This document shows, in pieces, positions 15,548 to 23,614 of a stretch of 64,000 bases of DNA. Position 1 is the first letter of the stretch. Each line of letters begins with the position of its first letter. The translations under genes and the position numbers were made by a program. Where the stretch lies: the NCBI GenBank assembly GCA_051884915.1, contig JBJEWF010000020.1, positions 21,248-85,247 on the forward strand, read 5' to 3'. Source of the stretch: RUG572 sp051884915. Lineage in GTDB: Bacteria > Verrucomicrobiota > Kiritimatiellia > RFP12 > UBA1067. The notes under the pieces are model-generated. The model did not search any database, was not told the DNA's origin, and was given only the letters and a program-made list of their open reading frames with translations.

Positions 15548-17034
15548 TATCGTTCCGAAACCTTGTTCCACTTGCCGCGCGCCTGCAGCGCGGCTTGCAG
15601 CGCCGCCACGTCTTCCGCCGGGAAAACGCCCTTGCGCACGTGCACGCTCTTCAGTTTCGGACAGCTCTGGAGCGCGGCCAGCGAAGTCGGCCCGGTCGTG
15701 TCGAGCATCGTGAGCGACTCAAGGGACGGATGCCCGGCCAGCGCCTCGAAATTGGCGATCTGCACCACGTCGCGGGAGGTTCCGGAAATGTTCAGGCTCG
15801 TCAAGGACGGCATGTGCCGCACGAAGGACAGGTCGAGCGGCAGTTTGCTGCCCGACAGGTCCAAGGTCCTGACCTTCGGCAGATTGGCCAACACGGCGGT
15901 CGACGAATACCGGCTGCCCGGAAGTTCAAGCTTCTCCAGATTGGCCGCATTCGCGAGGAAGGACAAGTCGCCCAGGTCGGTCGACAGGTTGTCGCCCTTC
16001 ATGTTCCAGCCGCGGAAATACCTGAGATTCGGCAGCGCGGCAATCGGCGTCAAGTCCGGAATCTTCTCCGCGAAGATCTTCAGCTCTTCCGCCTGCGGCA
16101 CGTTGCGGCACCAGGCCAGCGACGTCATTTTCGTCAAGCCGCCATGGAAATTCCGCACTTGCTTCAGAGTTCCCAGCGACTCGTAGCCTTCAGGCGACAG
16201 CTTGGCCGCATAGAACCCGACCGTCTCCAGTCTCGGCGCCGCCGCAAGCGGCGCAAACGAAACCAGCTCGGCTCCGTAGGCGTCAAGTTCCTTCAAGGCC
16301 GGCAGCGTGGCCACGGGCGCCAGATCGGCCACCTGGCAATAGCGGATCTCCAGCTTGACGACTTTGGGCAAACCGGCAATCGGCGTCAAATCCAGTCCGT
16401 CGAGATGGACCAGGGCCACGTTCTCCGCCGAACGGAGCAGCGCCAGCGGCGCAATCGACGAAACGGATCCCTTGCTGCCGTCCAGCGACAGCCGGACCGC
16501 CTGCGGAAACCGGGCGACCGCCGCCGCGACCGTCTCGTTGTCGACCGTCCCCTTGAAAGCCAGCGACAGCCGCGTCGACGGTCGGATCTGAGGCGCAACG
16601 GCCGCAATCTGCTCGGGCGTCGCCGGCTTCTCGAACGTCAGCGTCCCGTATTTGAACGTGGGAGCCGCCGTCTCCGCCGCCGCCGTCCGGGCATTGGCAA
16701 AAGCCGCCGCATCGACGGCGGGCGCCGCGACAGACGCCGCCGGACTCGGCGCCGCGGCCGCAACCGGCTGCTGAACCTGCTGGACAACCGGCTGCTGGAC
16801 GACCGGCTGCTGCACGATGGGCTGCTGCACGACCGGCTGCTGGACATAGACCGGCTGCTGCACGACCGGCTGCTGCACGACAATCGTCTGGGGCGGAGGA
16901 GGGGGAGGAGGCGGCGGCGCAACGATGTTCTCGACCGTCTGATTGACCAACTGGCGGAAGAAACCGCCCTTCGCATAACTCGCCTGGGCGGCACAGACGG
17001 CCGCCGTCGCCAGCATCACGGTTTTAAGCTTCAT
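15547..17034 (-). CDS. Secreted leucine-rich-repeat protein with poly-Pro and VVQQP repeats
   Basis: A 495-residue exported protein. The start is set at ATG 17034 because an AAAGAGGAAAG ribosome binding site lies just upstream and a signal peptide (MKLKTVMLATAAVCAAQASYA) follows; the frame stays open farther upstream only by chance. A run of nine prolines near residue 40 precedes about eight VVQQP-type pentapeptides (to about residue 90) and an Ala/Pro linker. From residue 150 on there are about 12-14 irregular leucine-rich repeats (for example LPKVRTLDLSGSKLPLDLSFVRHMPSLTSLNISGTS). LRR arrays usually bind proteins; the Pro/Gln stalk may span the periplasm or cell wall. Function unknown. Confidence 0.8.
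   Translation of the reverse strand: MKLKTVMLATAAVCAAQASYAKGGFFRQLVNQTVENIVAPPPPPPPPPQTIVVQQPVVQQPVYVQQPVVQQPIVQQPVVQQPVVQQVQQPVAAAAPSPAASVAAPAVDAAAFANARTAAAETAAPTFKYGTLTFEKPATPEQIAAVAPQIRPSTRLSLAFKGTVDNETVAAAVARFPQAVRLSLDGSKGSVSSIAPLALLRSAENVALVHLDGLDLTPIAGLPKVVKLEIRYCQVADLAPVATLPALKELDAYGAELVSFAPLAAAPRLETVGFYAAKLSPEGYESLGTLKQVRNFHGGLTKMTSLAWCRNVPQAEELKIFAEKIPDLTPIAALPNLRYFRGWNMKGDNLSTDLGDLSFLANAANLEKLELPGSRYSSTAVLANLPKVRTLDLSGSKLPLDLSFVRHMPSLTSLNISGTSRDVVQIANFEALAGHPSLESLTMLDTTGPTSLAALQSCPKLKSVHVRKGVFPAEDVAALQAALQARGKWNKVSER
16764..16882 (-). repeat. 15-bp tandem repeats encoding VVQQP pentapeptides
   Basis: About seven to eight copies of a 15-bp unit (plus strand CCGGCTGCTG followed by SACGA) lie head to tail inside the LRR-protein gene. 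Variants include one with an extra 3 bp near 16843. They encode the Pro/Gln stalk. Slippage at such repeats could change stalk length between strains. Confidence 0.8.
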
Positions 17035-17075
17035 GATCGACTTTCCTCTTTCCTGGATTGCGGTTTCGCGCGTCA

Positions 17076-17104
17076 AGCATACCACCAAACCCGTCTTCCC
17101 GCAA
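17076..17104 (-). promoter_or_regulatory. Candidate promoter of the LRR-protein gene
   Basis: On the minus strand TTGCGG (17099-17104), a 17-bp spacer and TATGCT (17076-17081, preceded by TGG, an extended -10) lie 42 nt before the ATG. Spacing is ideal, but both boxes are imperfect. Confidence 0.45.
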
Positions 17105-17235
17105 GTGCCAAATCGATCCGGCAAAGCGGGAATCGTCCCACCCCGCCGCCCGGCTCGACCGGACGGGGGACGTCTCGCGACCAGACGGGGCGGCGCAGGC
17201 GAGGCCGACATCTCCCCCGCAGGGCCGCGCGGCGA

Positions 17236-17272
17236 GCCGGCCGGAAGGGAACCGAAGGGCGGACCGGCCGGC
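17236..17272 (-). terminator. GC-rich hairpin after the phosphatidyltransferase gene
   Basis: Two perfect 9-nt arms (GCCGGCCGG at 17236-17244 and its complement at 17264-17272) with a 19-nt loop lie 5 bp after the stop codon on the minus strand. There is no following T-run. The remaining 130 bp up to the LRR promoter hold nothing I recognise. Confidence 0.45.
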
Positions 17273-17277
17273 AAAGG

Positions 17278-17913
17278 CTATCTGGACTCGATGGCCCGCA
17301 GCATGTAGGGCCAATAGACCTTCGTGTAGACGAAACACGAATAGACGTTCAGCGCAATCAGAAAGGCCTCCGCCAGATAGACCAGAACGAGAAAGGCGCA
17401 GGCAAGTCCTTCCGGCAGGCAACCGTGAAACGCGAGGTACGCGTAAATCAGGCCGGCGGCCGGGAACGACAGCGCCGTGCGGACCTTGCCCAACCACATG
17501 GCGCTCACGTCGGCCTGATACGTCGAGGCGATGGCGCGCAGGAACGTCACCCACTGGTCGCGCAAAATGTAGAGCACCGTAAACCCCAGCATGACGATCA
17601 TGTGCGCCGCGCTCTCGTGCTGCATTCCGATCAGCCACAGCAGCGTCGGAAACGTGACGATGAAGAACACCTTGTCCATCAGCGGATCGGCCAATTTGCC
17701 GAATGTCGAGACGACTTTCCACCGACGCGCCAGATGTCCGTCGAACAGATCCGAAATGCCCGCGAGAAACATCAGCAGTCCCGCCACCCAGCAGAGGATG
17801 AAACTCTCCGCCAGTTGCGCCCAGACGGCAAACACCATGAACCCGAAGATCAGCGGCACCCGCGAGAACGTGAGCCCGTTGACGAACAGCGCATGGAACC
17901 GCCTTTCGCTCAT
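17278..17913 (-). CDS. CDP-alcohol phosphatidyltransferase (PgsA-like)
   Basis: An integral membrane enzyme that transfers a phosphatidyl group from CDP-diacylglycerol to an alcohol, most likely glycerol-3-phosphate, in phospholipid synthesis. The 211-residue protein carries the complete family signature DGHLARRWKVVSTFGKLADPLMD, that is DG-x2-AR-x8-G-x3-D-x3-D, near residues 58-80, and has about five hydrophobic segments. The start overlaps the stop of the zinc-ribbon gene by 4 bp (ATGA). The substrate alcohol cannot be read from the sequence, so pgsA is likely but not proven. Confidence 0.9.
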   Translation of the reverse strand: MSERRFHALFVNGLTFSRVPLIFGFMVFAVWAQLAESFILCWVAGLLMFLAGISDLFDGHLARRWKVVSTFGKLADPLMDKVFFIVTFPTLLWLIGMQHESAAHMIVMLGFTVLYILRDQWVTFLRAIASTYQADVSAMWLGKVRTALSFPAAGLIYAYLAFHGCLPEGLACAFLVLVYLAEAFLIALNVYSCFVYTKVYWPYMLRAIESR

Positions 17914-18476
17914 TCGGCCGCAGGCCCGCTTTCTTCCGCCATCATGTCGCCGGCGTCCAGGGCGTCCTCCGCCGCCGCGCCCAGAGCGAGGTCGGCGCTC
18001 ATGCGCCCGAGAATCTCATCGGCCCGCGCCTGGACGGCCGCCCGTTCGGCCGAGATGCCCTTCAGCTCGTCCAACCCCGCCAGCGCCGTTTCGAGCATGC
18101 TCTGCAGCGCATCGCGCTTGAGCGTCATCGCGCGAAGCCGCTCCGCCAGGTCGGCCGCATGCTGCTCGACCTTCTGGAGATTGCGGCGCGTCGCAAACAG
18201 CTGCTTGAGGATCTCGCCCGGATCCTGGTCCAGATCCTCGATCTGCATGCCCGCGGGAATCGGCACCAGCACCGACTCGCCGCAATTCACGCAATCGATC
18301 TGCAGCCCGGCGCCCCGATAGTCAATCGCCAGATTGTGACCGCAATGCGGGCAGTCAAAGACTATGTCCGTATCGCGGATCTCGGTCGCCGCCTCCACGT
18401 CGTCCGCAGAGGCCGCCTCCCCCGAGACGTCCGCGGCGGAAATCTCTTCGGCAGTCTTCACTTCGTCTTCGGCCAT
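17910..18476 (-). CDS. Zinc-ribbon plus coiled-coil protein of unknown function
   Basis: A 188-residue cytoplasmic protein starting at ATG 18476 behind a GGGAGGTG ribosome binding site. An acidic N-terminus (residues 1-40) is followed by a zinc ribbon (CPHCGHNLAIDYRGAGLQIDCVNCG, two CxxC pairs). A predicted coiled coil (about 85-165: ILKQLFATRRNLQKVEQHAADLAERLRAMTLKRDALQSMLETALAGLDELKG) and a short acidic tail come next. No enzyme motif is present. It is translationally coupled to the phosphatidyltransferase. It could act as an adaptor; I do not know its role. Confidence 0.8.
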   Translation of the reverse strand: MAEDEVKTAEEISAADVSGEAASADDVEAATEIRDTDIVFDCPHCGHNLAIDYRGAGLQIDCVNCGESVLVPIPAGMQIEDLDQDPGEILKQLFATRRNLQKVEQHAADLAERLRAMTLKRDALQSMLETALAGLDELKGISAERAAVQARADEILGRMSADLALGAAAEDALDAGDMMAEESGPAAE

Positions 18477-18517
18477 GGTTTCACCTCCCATTCCGGCAAT
18501 TGACCCGTCGTCGCCCG

Positions 18518-19885
18518 TCAGGCTTTCGCCGCCGGACGCGGCGGAACCTTGAACTCGTCCTTCTTGAAATAGTACGTCTGGTGCGAATCCGCGGACGCAT
18601 TCGCGGCCAGCACCGCCACGGCGCTCTCGTAGGCGAGATCGGCCGGGCAATTCAACGGCGTCCCGTGGCGGCAGGCCGCGAAGAAGTTCTCCAAGTGCGG
18701 CATGTGGGCCGGCTTGTTCATCGTGACGGCGATCGGATTGCCATTCGCCTGCGCCGAAATGCGCGTGTCGACGGCAATGTCCTTCGTCACTTCCTGCTTG
18801 ATCTTGTCGCCCTCGGCCGGCAGAATCCAGCCCTTGTCGATGAAGGCCTGCCACTGCTCGTCGGACAGTCCGCCCTTGCGCAGCTCGCGCTGCACGGTGT
18901 TGCCGCGCGCGGAGATCTCGGCAATCGTCAACGACGCGTCGACGCCCATGAACTGCTCGTAGAAGCCCCCGCGGGCATTCGACGAAATCACCTGGTAGTA
19001 GGCCTCGTTCTTCGTGCCGTCCGGCATCTGGAACTCGTACAGGCACATCACGCGGTCGTAGGCCATGCGCGGCGGATTGAACGCGTCCTTGCCGCCAATG
19101 GCCGTGACCGAACTCGGCGGCACGCCCCAGGCCCAGATGAACAGGTCGATCTGGTGCGAGCCCAGATCCACCATCGAACCGCCGCCGTACTTGTAGAACC
19201 AGCGCCAATTGAGGAACTGTTCCGCGTTCTCGTACCCGTACTTCGTAAGGACCTCCTGCTTCGGCGGACGCTTCACCGCGAAGAACGGCGCCAGCGTGCG
19301 GTTCCACTGCGCGTAGGCCGTCGTCACGCGGCCGAGCATGTTGGGCACGATCTTCTCGAAACAGTGGCGATAACGCGGGTTCGACCGGCGCTGATGGCCG
19401 ATCTGGAGCAGTTTCCCCGTCTCGTGCTGCACGCGGCACATCTCGGCCGCCTGCTCGATCCTGTTGGACATCTCCTTTTCGCAGTACACGTGCTTGCCCT
19501 TGCGCAGACAGTAGCACGTATGCTCGCAGTGCATCCAATCCGGCGTCGCGATCACGACCGCGTCGATGTTCTTGTCCTCCTTGTCGAGCATCTCGCGATA
19601 GTCCTCGTACGTCGTCACCGCGTGCCCGTAGGACTTGAAGAACTGCTTGGCCTGCTGCTGCTGGAACTTCCAGATGTCGCACACGCAGCGCACGCGAACG
19701 CCGGGGATGCGCACCAGCGAGGCGGAGAGCACCCTGCCCTCGGCGCCGAACCCGATCAGCGCGACGTTGATCTGGTCGTCCTTCGGGCCGATCGTCGCAT
19801 CCTCCGCGTGCAGGATGTTGAAGCTCGGCAGGAACGCGGACGCCACGGCGGCGCCCTTCATGAAATTGCGGCGGTTCAGTTCCAT
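18518..19885 (-). CDS. Gfo/Idh/MocA-family oxidoreductase with Tat-type signal
   Basis: A 455-residue NAD(P)-dependent sugar oxidoreductase-like protein. It begins with a twin-arginine signal (MELNRRNFMKGAAVASAFLPSFNILHA), so it is probably exported folded with cofactor. A Rossmann motif VALIGFGAEGR sits near residue 42. The family EK(P) motif appears as KHVYCEKEMS near 135, and the GSHQIDLFIWAWG segment holds the typical catalytic-domain His. Exported Gfo/Idh proteins are common in PVC and Bacteroidota glycan-degrading bacteria, some acting as glycosidases through NAD-dependent chemistry. It follows ETF-QO by 15 bp, but a shared pathway is not evident. Confidence 0.9.
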   Translation of the reverse strand: MELNRRNFMKGAAVASAFLPSFNILHAEDATIGPKDDQINVALIGFGAEGRVLSASLVRIPGVRVRCVCDIWKFQQQQAKQFFKSYGHAVTTYEDYREMLDKEDKNIDAVVIATPDWMHCEHTCYCLRKGKHVYCEKEMSNRIEQAAEMCRVQHETGKLLQIGHQRRSNPRYRHCFEKIVPNMLGRVTTAYAQWNRTLAPFFAVKRPPKQEVLTKYGYENAEQFLNWRWFYKYGGGSMVDLGSHQIDLFIWAWGVPPSSVTAIGGKDAFNPPRMAYDRVMCLYEFQMPDGTKNEAYYQVISSNARGGFYEQFMGVDASLTIAEISARGNTVQRELRKGGLSDEQWQAFIDKGWILPAEGDKIKQEVTKDIAVDTRISAQANGNPIAVTMNKPAHMPHLENFFAACRHGTPLNCPADLAYESAVAVLAANASADSHQTYYFKKDEFKVPPRPAAKA

Positions 19886-19900
19886 CTGTCTGTCTCTCTC

Positions 19901-21505
19901 TTACATGCGCGTGTAGCGGGGACCGTCCCCACCTTGAGGGAACGTCCACTCTATATTACCATAGGGGCACTTGATCTTGCAAGTCTTGCAGTGGAGGCAG
20001 TTCGAGAAGTCGATCTGCAGGGCCGCTCCCGGTTCCCCGTCGCGGCGGTAGACCTCCGCCAGGCAGAACCGCGTGCACGGCGATCCGTATTTCTCCTCGC
20101 AGACCTGGCAGAGCGCCGCATCCCCGATTTTCAGATGGCACGGCTGGTCCTCCTCGTGGCGGGTGCCGCTCATGAACACGTCCGTCAGCCGGTCGGGCTG
20201 GACGGGGGAGGCCTCGACGGCATGCCGGCCCCTCTCGCGCGCCAGTTGCCCGGGCGCCAGCGGCTGCAGCGCCGCCGCGTCGCCCTCCGCGCAGCCCGGC
20301 ACGCGGAACCAGGGAATCTTCCCGTTGGTCAGCCATGCCAACGCCGCCGCCGCCACGCCGGAGGGCAGGCCGAAACTGAAGGCGGCGCGCACGTTCCGCA
20401 CGCGCGCGATCTCCTTCCATCCCGGCGTCTGCTTCAGGCGCGCTTCATAGCGTTCGCCGACGTCATCGCCGGCCGCCTCGGCAATCGCCATCGCCGCCGC
20501 CACGCCGCTCTGGCAGGCGATATGGACGCCCTTGATGCGGAGCGAATCCAGCAGGCCCGCGCCATCGCCCACGATCAGGCAGCCCGGCACGTGCGTCTTG
20601 GGGATTGCGTAGAAACCGCCTTCGGGAATCACCTTCACGCCGTAGGCCACGGATTTCCCGCCCTTGATGTGCGGCGCCACGGCCGAAGAGGCCTTGAAGC
20701 GCTGGAACAGGCGGAACGGCTCGATCTCCGCGCGCGCGTAGTCCAGCGCATAGGCGTAGCCCACCATCACCTGCGTCTCCGACACGTGATAGACGAAACC
20801 GCCGCCGTACGTGTTGAAGTCGGCCGGCCAGCCGAACGTGTGCATCGTCTCGCCGGCCGTCTGCGTTCCCGCCGGCACCTCGATCAGCTCCTTGACGCCC
20901 ACGGCATAGGTCGGCGGACGGACGCCCGCCAGCTTCCGCTCGGCAATCAGCCTGTCCGTCAGGATGCCGCATCCGCCTTCGGCCAGGACCACCGTCCCGG
21001 CGCGGATCTCCTCGGAGGCCAGATAGTTGGACCGCCGGGCGCCATTCTTGTCGAGGCCCTTTTCGCCCGTCCGCGCGCCGACGACGCGCCCGTTCTCCTC
21101 GATCAGCGCCGTCACGGCATAGCCCGTGTAGATTTCCACGCCGGCCTTGGCCGCGAGGTCCGCCAGATACACGACCAGTTTCGTCAACGAGAGGAGCGGG
21201 AATCCCTTCGAGCTCATCATCGGCGGCACCCAGGGGATCTTCACCGACGCCGACTTCGTCAGCAGGCAGCGGAACGACTCCTTGACGACTTTCGCCTCGC
21301 ACGGAATCTGCTCGATCTCCGCGGCGCTCAGGAATCCGCCGAATCCGGACGGATCGACAATGGCGCCCGACAGAACGTGCGAACCCACGTTTCTGCCCTT
21401 TTCGAGGACCACCACGCGCAGATCCGGTTTCTCGCGCTTCAGCTTGATGGCCGCCGCCAGCCCTGCCGGCCCCGCGCCCACAACCAGTACGTCCGTCTTA
21501 ATCAT
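19901..21505 (-). CDS. ETF:quinone oxidoreductase / FixCX-like fusion
   Basis: A 534-residue flavoprotein. The N-terminal FAD-binding motif is DVLVVGAGPAGLAAAIKL, with a second FAD motif GCLIVGDGAGLLDSLRIKGVHIACQSG near residue 310. The C-terminal ferredoxin-like domain has CLHCKTCKIKCP at about 508-519, the ETF-QO [4Fe-4S] site, so FixC and FixX are present as one chain. It passes electrons from ETF to a membrane quinone. It overlaps etfA by 4 bp and is part of etfB-etfA-etfQO. In an anaerobe a FixABCX-type bifurcating role is as plausible as fatty-acid oxidation. Confidence 0.9.
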   Translation of the reverse strand: MIKTDVLVVGAGPAGLAAAIKLKREKPDLRVVVLEKGRNVGSHVLSGAIVDPSGFGGFLSAAEIEQIPCEAKVVKESFRCLLTKSASVKIPWVPPMMSSKGFPLLSLTKLVVYLADLAAKAGVEIYTGYAVTALIEENGRVVGARTGEKGLDKNGARRSNYLASEEIRAGTVVLAEGGCGILTDRLIAERKLAGVRPPTYAVGVKELIEVPAGTQTAGETMHTFGWPADFNTYGGGFVYHVSETQVMVGYAYALDYARAEIEPFRLFQRFKASSAVAPHIKGGKSVAYGVKVIPEGGFYAIPKTHVPGCLIVGDGAGLLDSLRIKGVHIACQSGVAAAMAIAEAAGDDVGERYEARLKQTPGWKEIARVRNVRAAFSFGLPSGVAAAALAWLTNGKIPWFRVPGCAEGDAAALQPLAPGQLARERGRHAVEASPVQPDRLTDVFMSGTRHEEDQPCHLKIGDAALCQVCEEKYGSPCTRFCLAEVYRRDGEPGAALQIDFSNCLHCKTCKIKCPYGNIEWTFPQGGDGPRYTRM

Positions 21506-22725
21506 TTCTCAAGCTCCTTGACGAGTGCGGGGAGAATCTCGAACAGATCGCCGACGATGCCGAGATCGGCCACGCCGAAAATCGGCGCGTTCGGATCGGA
21601 GTTGACCGCGACGACCGTATCGGCCCCGCGGATGCCCTCCAGGTGCTGGATCGCCCCCGAAATGCCGAAACAGAGATAGAGCTTCGGCGCCACCGTCTTG
21701 CCGGTCTGTCCGACCTGCCGCGCCACGGGCGCCCAGCGCGCGTCCACGCAGGCGCGCGAACAGGCCACTTCGCCTCCCAGCAGTTCGGCCAGGCGGAACA
21801 GCAGCCTGAAATTCTCCTCCTTCTTCAGCCCGCGCCCGCCGGCGACCAGAATGTCATGGGCGGCAATGTCGATGGCGGCGGGATCGGCGGTCTTCTTCAG
21901 CAGTTTCGTCCGCGGCGCCATCAGCTTCAGCGTCTCCGCCAGGATCTGTCCCGTCCGGCTGGCGTCCGGAGGCGCCTTCTTGAAGACCTTCGGCCGCACC
22001 GTCGCCATCTGGGGACGGTGGTTCGGCGTCATGATCGTCGCCATGATGTTGCCGCCGAAGGCCGGGCGCGTCTGATGCAGCAGCATTTGCGTCTCGCCCG
22101 TGTCCTTGTTCGGCGTCCGCTCGATTTTCAGCATCGTGCAGTCGGCGGTCAGTCCCGTGCGGACCTTCACCGCCACGCGGGCGAAGAACGCGCGGCCCAC
22201 GGCCGTCGCGCCCGCGAGAATCACCTCGGGCCGGTACTTGACCACGAGCTGGCTCACCGCATCGACATAGACGTTCGCCTCGTAGACCGCCACGTTCGGA
22301 TCGTCGACGACATGGACGACATCGGCGCCGGCGGCGATCAGGCTCCGTTTCACCGCCTCGGAAAGGCCGCTTCCCAGCAGCACCGCGCAGAGCCTCGTCC
22401 CGGCGCCGCGCTGCGCCTTCAGCTCCAGCCCCTTCGCGAGCAGCTCGAACGCCACCTCGGCGACCACGCCCTGGTTCTGCTCGGCGAAGACCCAGATGTC
22501 CCTGTACTGCCCGATGTTTTCCGTTCCGCAGACCTTCCGCTTCGTCTCGGCTATCGCCTTGAACGGGCAGGCCTTCACGCAGGCGCCGCAGGCCCTGCAG
22601 GCCGCCGGATCGACTTCCGCCAGCCTGCCGACCATCTTCAGGGCGCCAAACCCGCATCCCCTCACGCAGGCGCCGCACCCCTTGCACAGCCCGGGGTCGA
22701 TGAAAACCGGAGCGTCCGCCATCAC
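21502..22725 (-). CDS. etfA: Electron transfer flavoprotein alpha subunit with N-terminal two-[4Fe-4S] ferredoxin domain
   Basis: A 407-residue fusion. Residues 1-65 form a ferredoxin with two cluster motifs, CKGCGACVRGC and CRACGACVKAC. Residues 75-407 are EtfA, with the C-terminal FAD-binding block GQTGKTVAPKLYLCFGISGAIQHLEGIRGADTVVAVNSDPNAPIFGVADLGIVGDLFEILP, fully canonical. Ferredoxin-fused EtfA proteins are found mostly in anaerobes and fit electron transfer between flavin and iron-sulfur carriers. It overlaps etfB by 4 bp upstream and ETF-QO by 4 bp downstream, so the three are translated together. Confidence 0.95.
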   Translation of the reverse strand: MMADAPVFIDPGLCKGCGACVRGCGFGALKMVGRLAEVDPAACRACGACVKACPFKAIAETKRKVCGTENIGQYRDIWVFAEQNQGVVAEVAFELLAKGLELKAQRGAGTRLCAVLLGSGLSEAVKRSLIAAGADVVHVVDDPNVAVYEANVYVDAVSQLVVKYRPEVILAGATAVGRAFFARVAVKVRTGLTADCTMLKIERTPNKDTGETQMLLHQTRPAFGGNIMATIMTPNHRPQMATVRPKVFKKAPPDASRTGQILAETLKLMAPRTKLLKKTADPAAIDIAAHDILVAGGRGLKKEENFRLLFRLAELLGGEVACSRACVDARWAPVARQVGQTGKTVAPKLYLCFGISGAIQHLEGIRGADTVVAVNSDPNAPIFGVADLGIVGDLFEILPALVKELEK

Positions 22726-23528
22726 TTCACCAGTCCTTTCTTCGTCAGGAAGTCGACGATCGCGCGGGCGCCCGCCGCCCCGTCTCCCCGCGCGTCGACC
22801 TTCGCGCCCCCGCCTTTGGATGGCGGCGGAAAGATCGCGACGACCTTGGTGGGCGAACCCGTCAGGCCGATGCGGGCCGGATCGGCGCCAATCGCCTTTT
22901 CGTCCAGCACGGTCACGTCCGTCCGCGCCGCGCGCATCGCGCCGGCCAAAGGCGCGAAGCGCGGCGTCGACGCCTCCTTCAGCACCGTCATCACCGCCGG
23001 GAACGTCCCCTCGACGACCTGTTCGCCGTCGTCCATCACCGTCGTCACCGTATAGGCCGACGACCCGGGCGCGACCGACAGGCTCTTCACGTAGGTCACG
23101 AGGGGGACGTCCAGGAATTCGGACACGCCCGGTCCCACCTGGGCCGTGTCGCCGTCGATGGCCTGCTTCCCGAAGAGAACCAGATCGGGAATCGCGCCGT
23201 CGCAGATCTTCCGGATGCCCATTGCGAGCGTATAGGACGTGGCCAGGGTGTCCGCGCCGCCAAAGGCGCGGGAGGACAGCAGGAACGCATCGTCCGCGCC
23301 CCGCGCCAGCGCCTCCTTCAGGACGACCGCCGCCTGGGGCGGTCCCATCGAAACGGCCGTCACGCGGGCGCCCGCGGCGTCTTTCAGCCGCAGGCCTTCC
23401 TCCAGCGCGTATTCGTCAAACGGATTGACGATCGACTCGACGCCCTCGCGCATGAGGGTGTTGGTCTTCGGATTGATCCGGACATTGGTCGTGTCCGGGA
23501 CTTGCTTGAGGCAAACGACGACGTGCAT
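22722..23528 (-). CDS. etfB: Electron transfer flavoprotein beta subunit
   Basis: A 268-residue EtfB that begins MHVVVCLKQVPDTTNVRINPKTNTLMREGVESIVNPFDEYALEEGLRLKD. This is the conserved N-terminal block of EtfB, including the VNPFDExALE motif. It also has GADDAFLLS and the GKQAIDGDTAQVGPGVSEFL segment, which contacts AMP or a second flavin in family members. It forms a heterodimer with EtfA. It is the first gene of etfB-etfA-etfQO. The upstream 86 bp carry the terminator of the galM operon. Confidence 0.95.
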   Translation of the reverse strand: MHVVVCLKQVPDTTNVRINPKTNTLMREGVESIVNPFDEYALEEGLRLKDAAGARVTAVSMGPPQAAVVLKEALARGADDAFLLSSRAFGGADTLATSYTLAMGIRKICDGAIPDLVLFGKQAIDGDTAQVGPGVSEFLDVPLVTYVKSLSVAPGSSAYTVTTVMDDGEQVVEGTFPAVMTVLKEASTPRFAPLAGAMRAARTDVTVLDEKAIGADPARIGLTGSPTKVVAIFPPPSKGGGAKVDARGDGAAGARAIVDFLTKKGLVK

Positions 23529-23558
23529 GGAGGCTCCTGGCTGTCAACTGATCCGACA

Positions 23559-23613
23559 GGCCGAATCGCCGGTTTCCCGGGGCTTCCCGCCCCGCCGACC
23601 CGGCGGATCGGCC
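23559..23613 (-). terminator. GC-rich hairpin after galM, without U-tract
   Basis: Two 14-nt arms (23559-23572 and 23600-23613), complementary at 12 of 14 positions, start one base after the galM stop codon on the minus strand. The loop contains a further CCCGGGG..CCCCG-type complement. No T-run follows. It separates the second ETF operon from etfB. Confidence 0.5.
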
Positions 23614-23614
23614 G

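Noticed and set aside
16764..16882. Possible CRISPR array or minisatellite
   Set aside because: Units are contiguous 15-bp repeats without spacers, in frame, and encode VVQQP peptides of a secreted protein. No cas genes are present.
14434..18321. Plus-strand open frame of 1,295 codons
   Set aside because: It runs opposite hydF, the LRR gene and the phosphatidyltransferase gene, crosses their intergenic palindromes and has no recognisable domain.
17910..19949. 679-codon frame joining the zinc-ribbon protein to upstream sequence
   Set aside because: The upstream part lies antiframe to a clear Gfo/Idh gene; ATG 18476 has a strong ribosome binding site.
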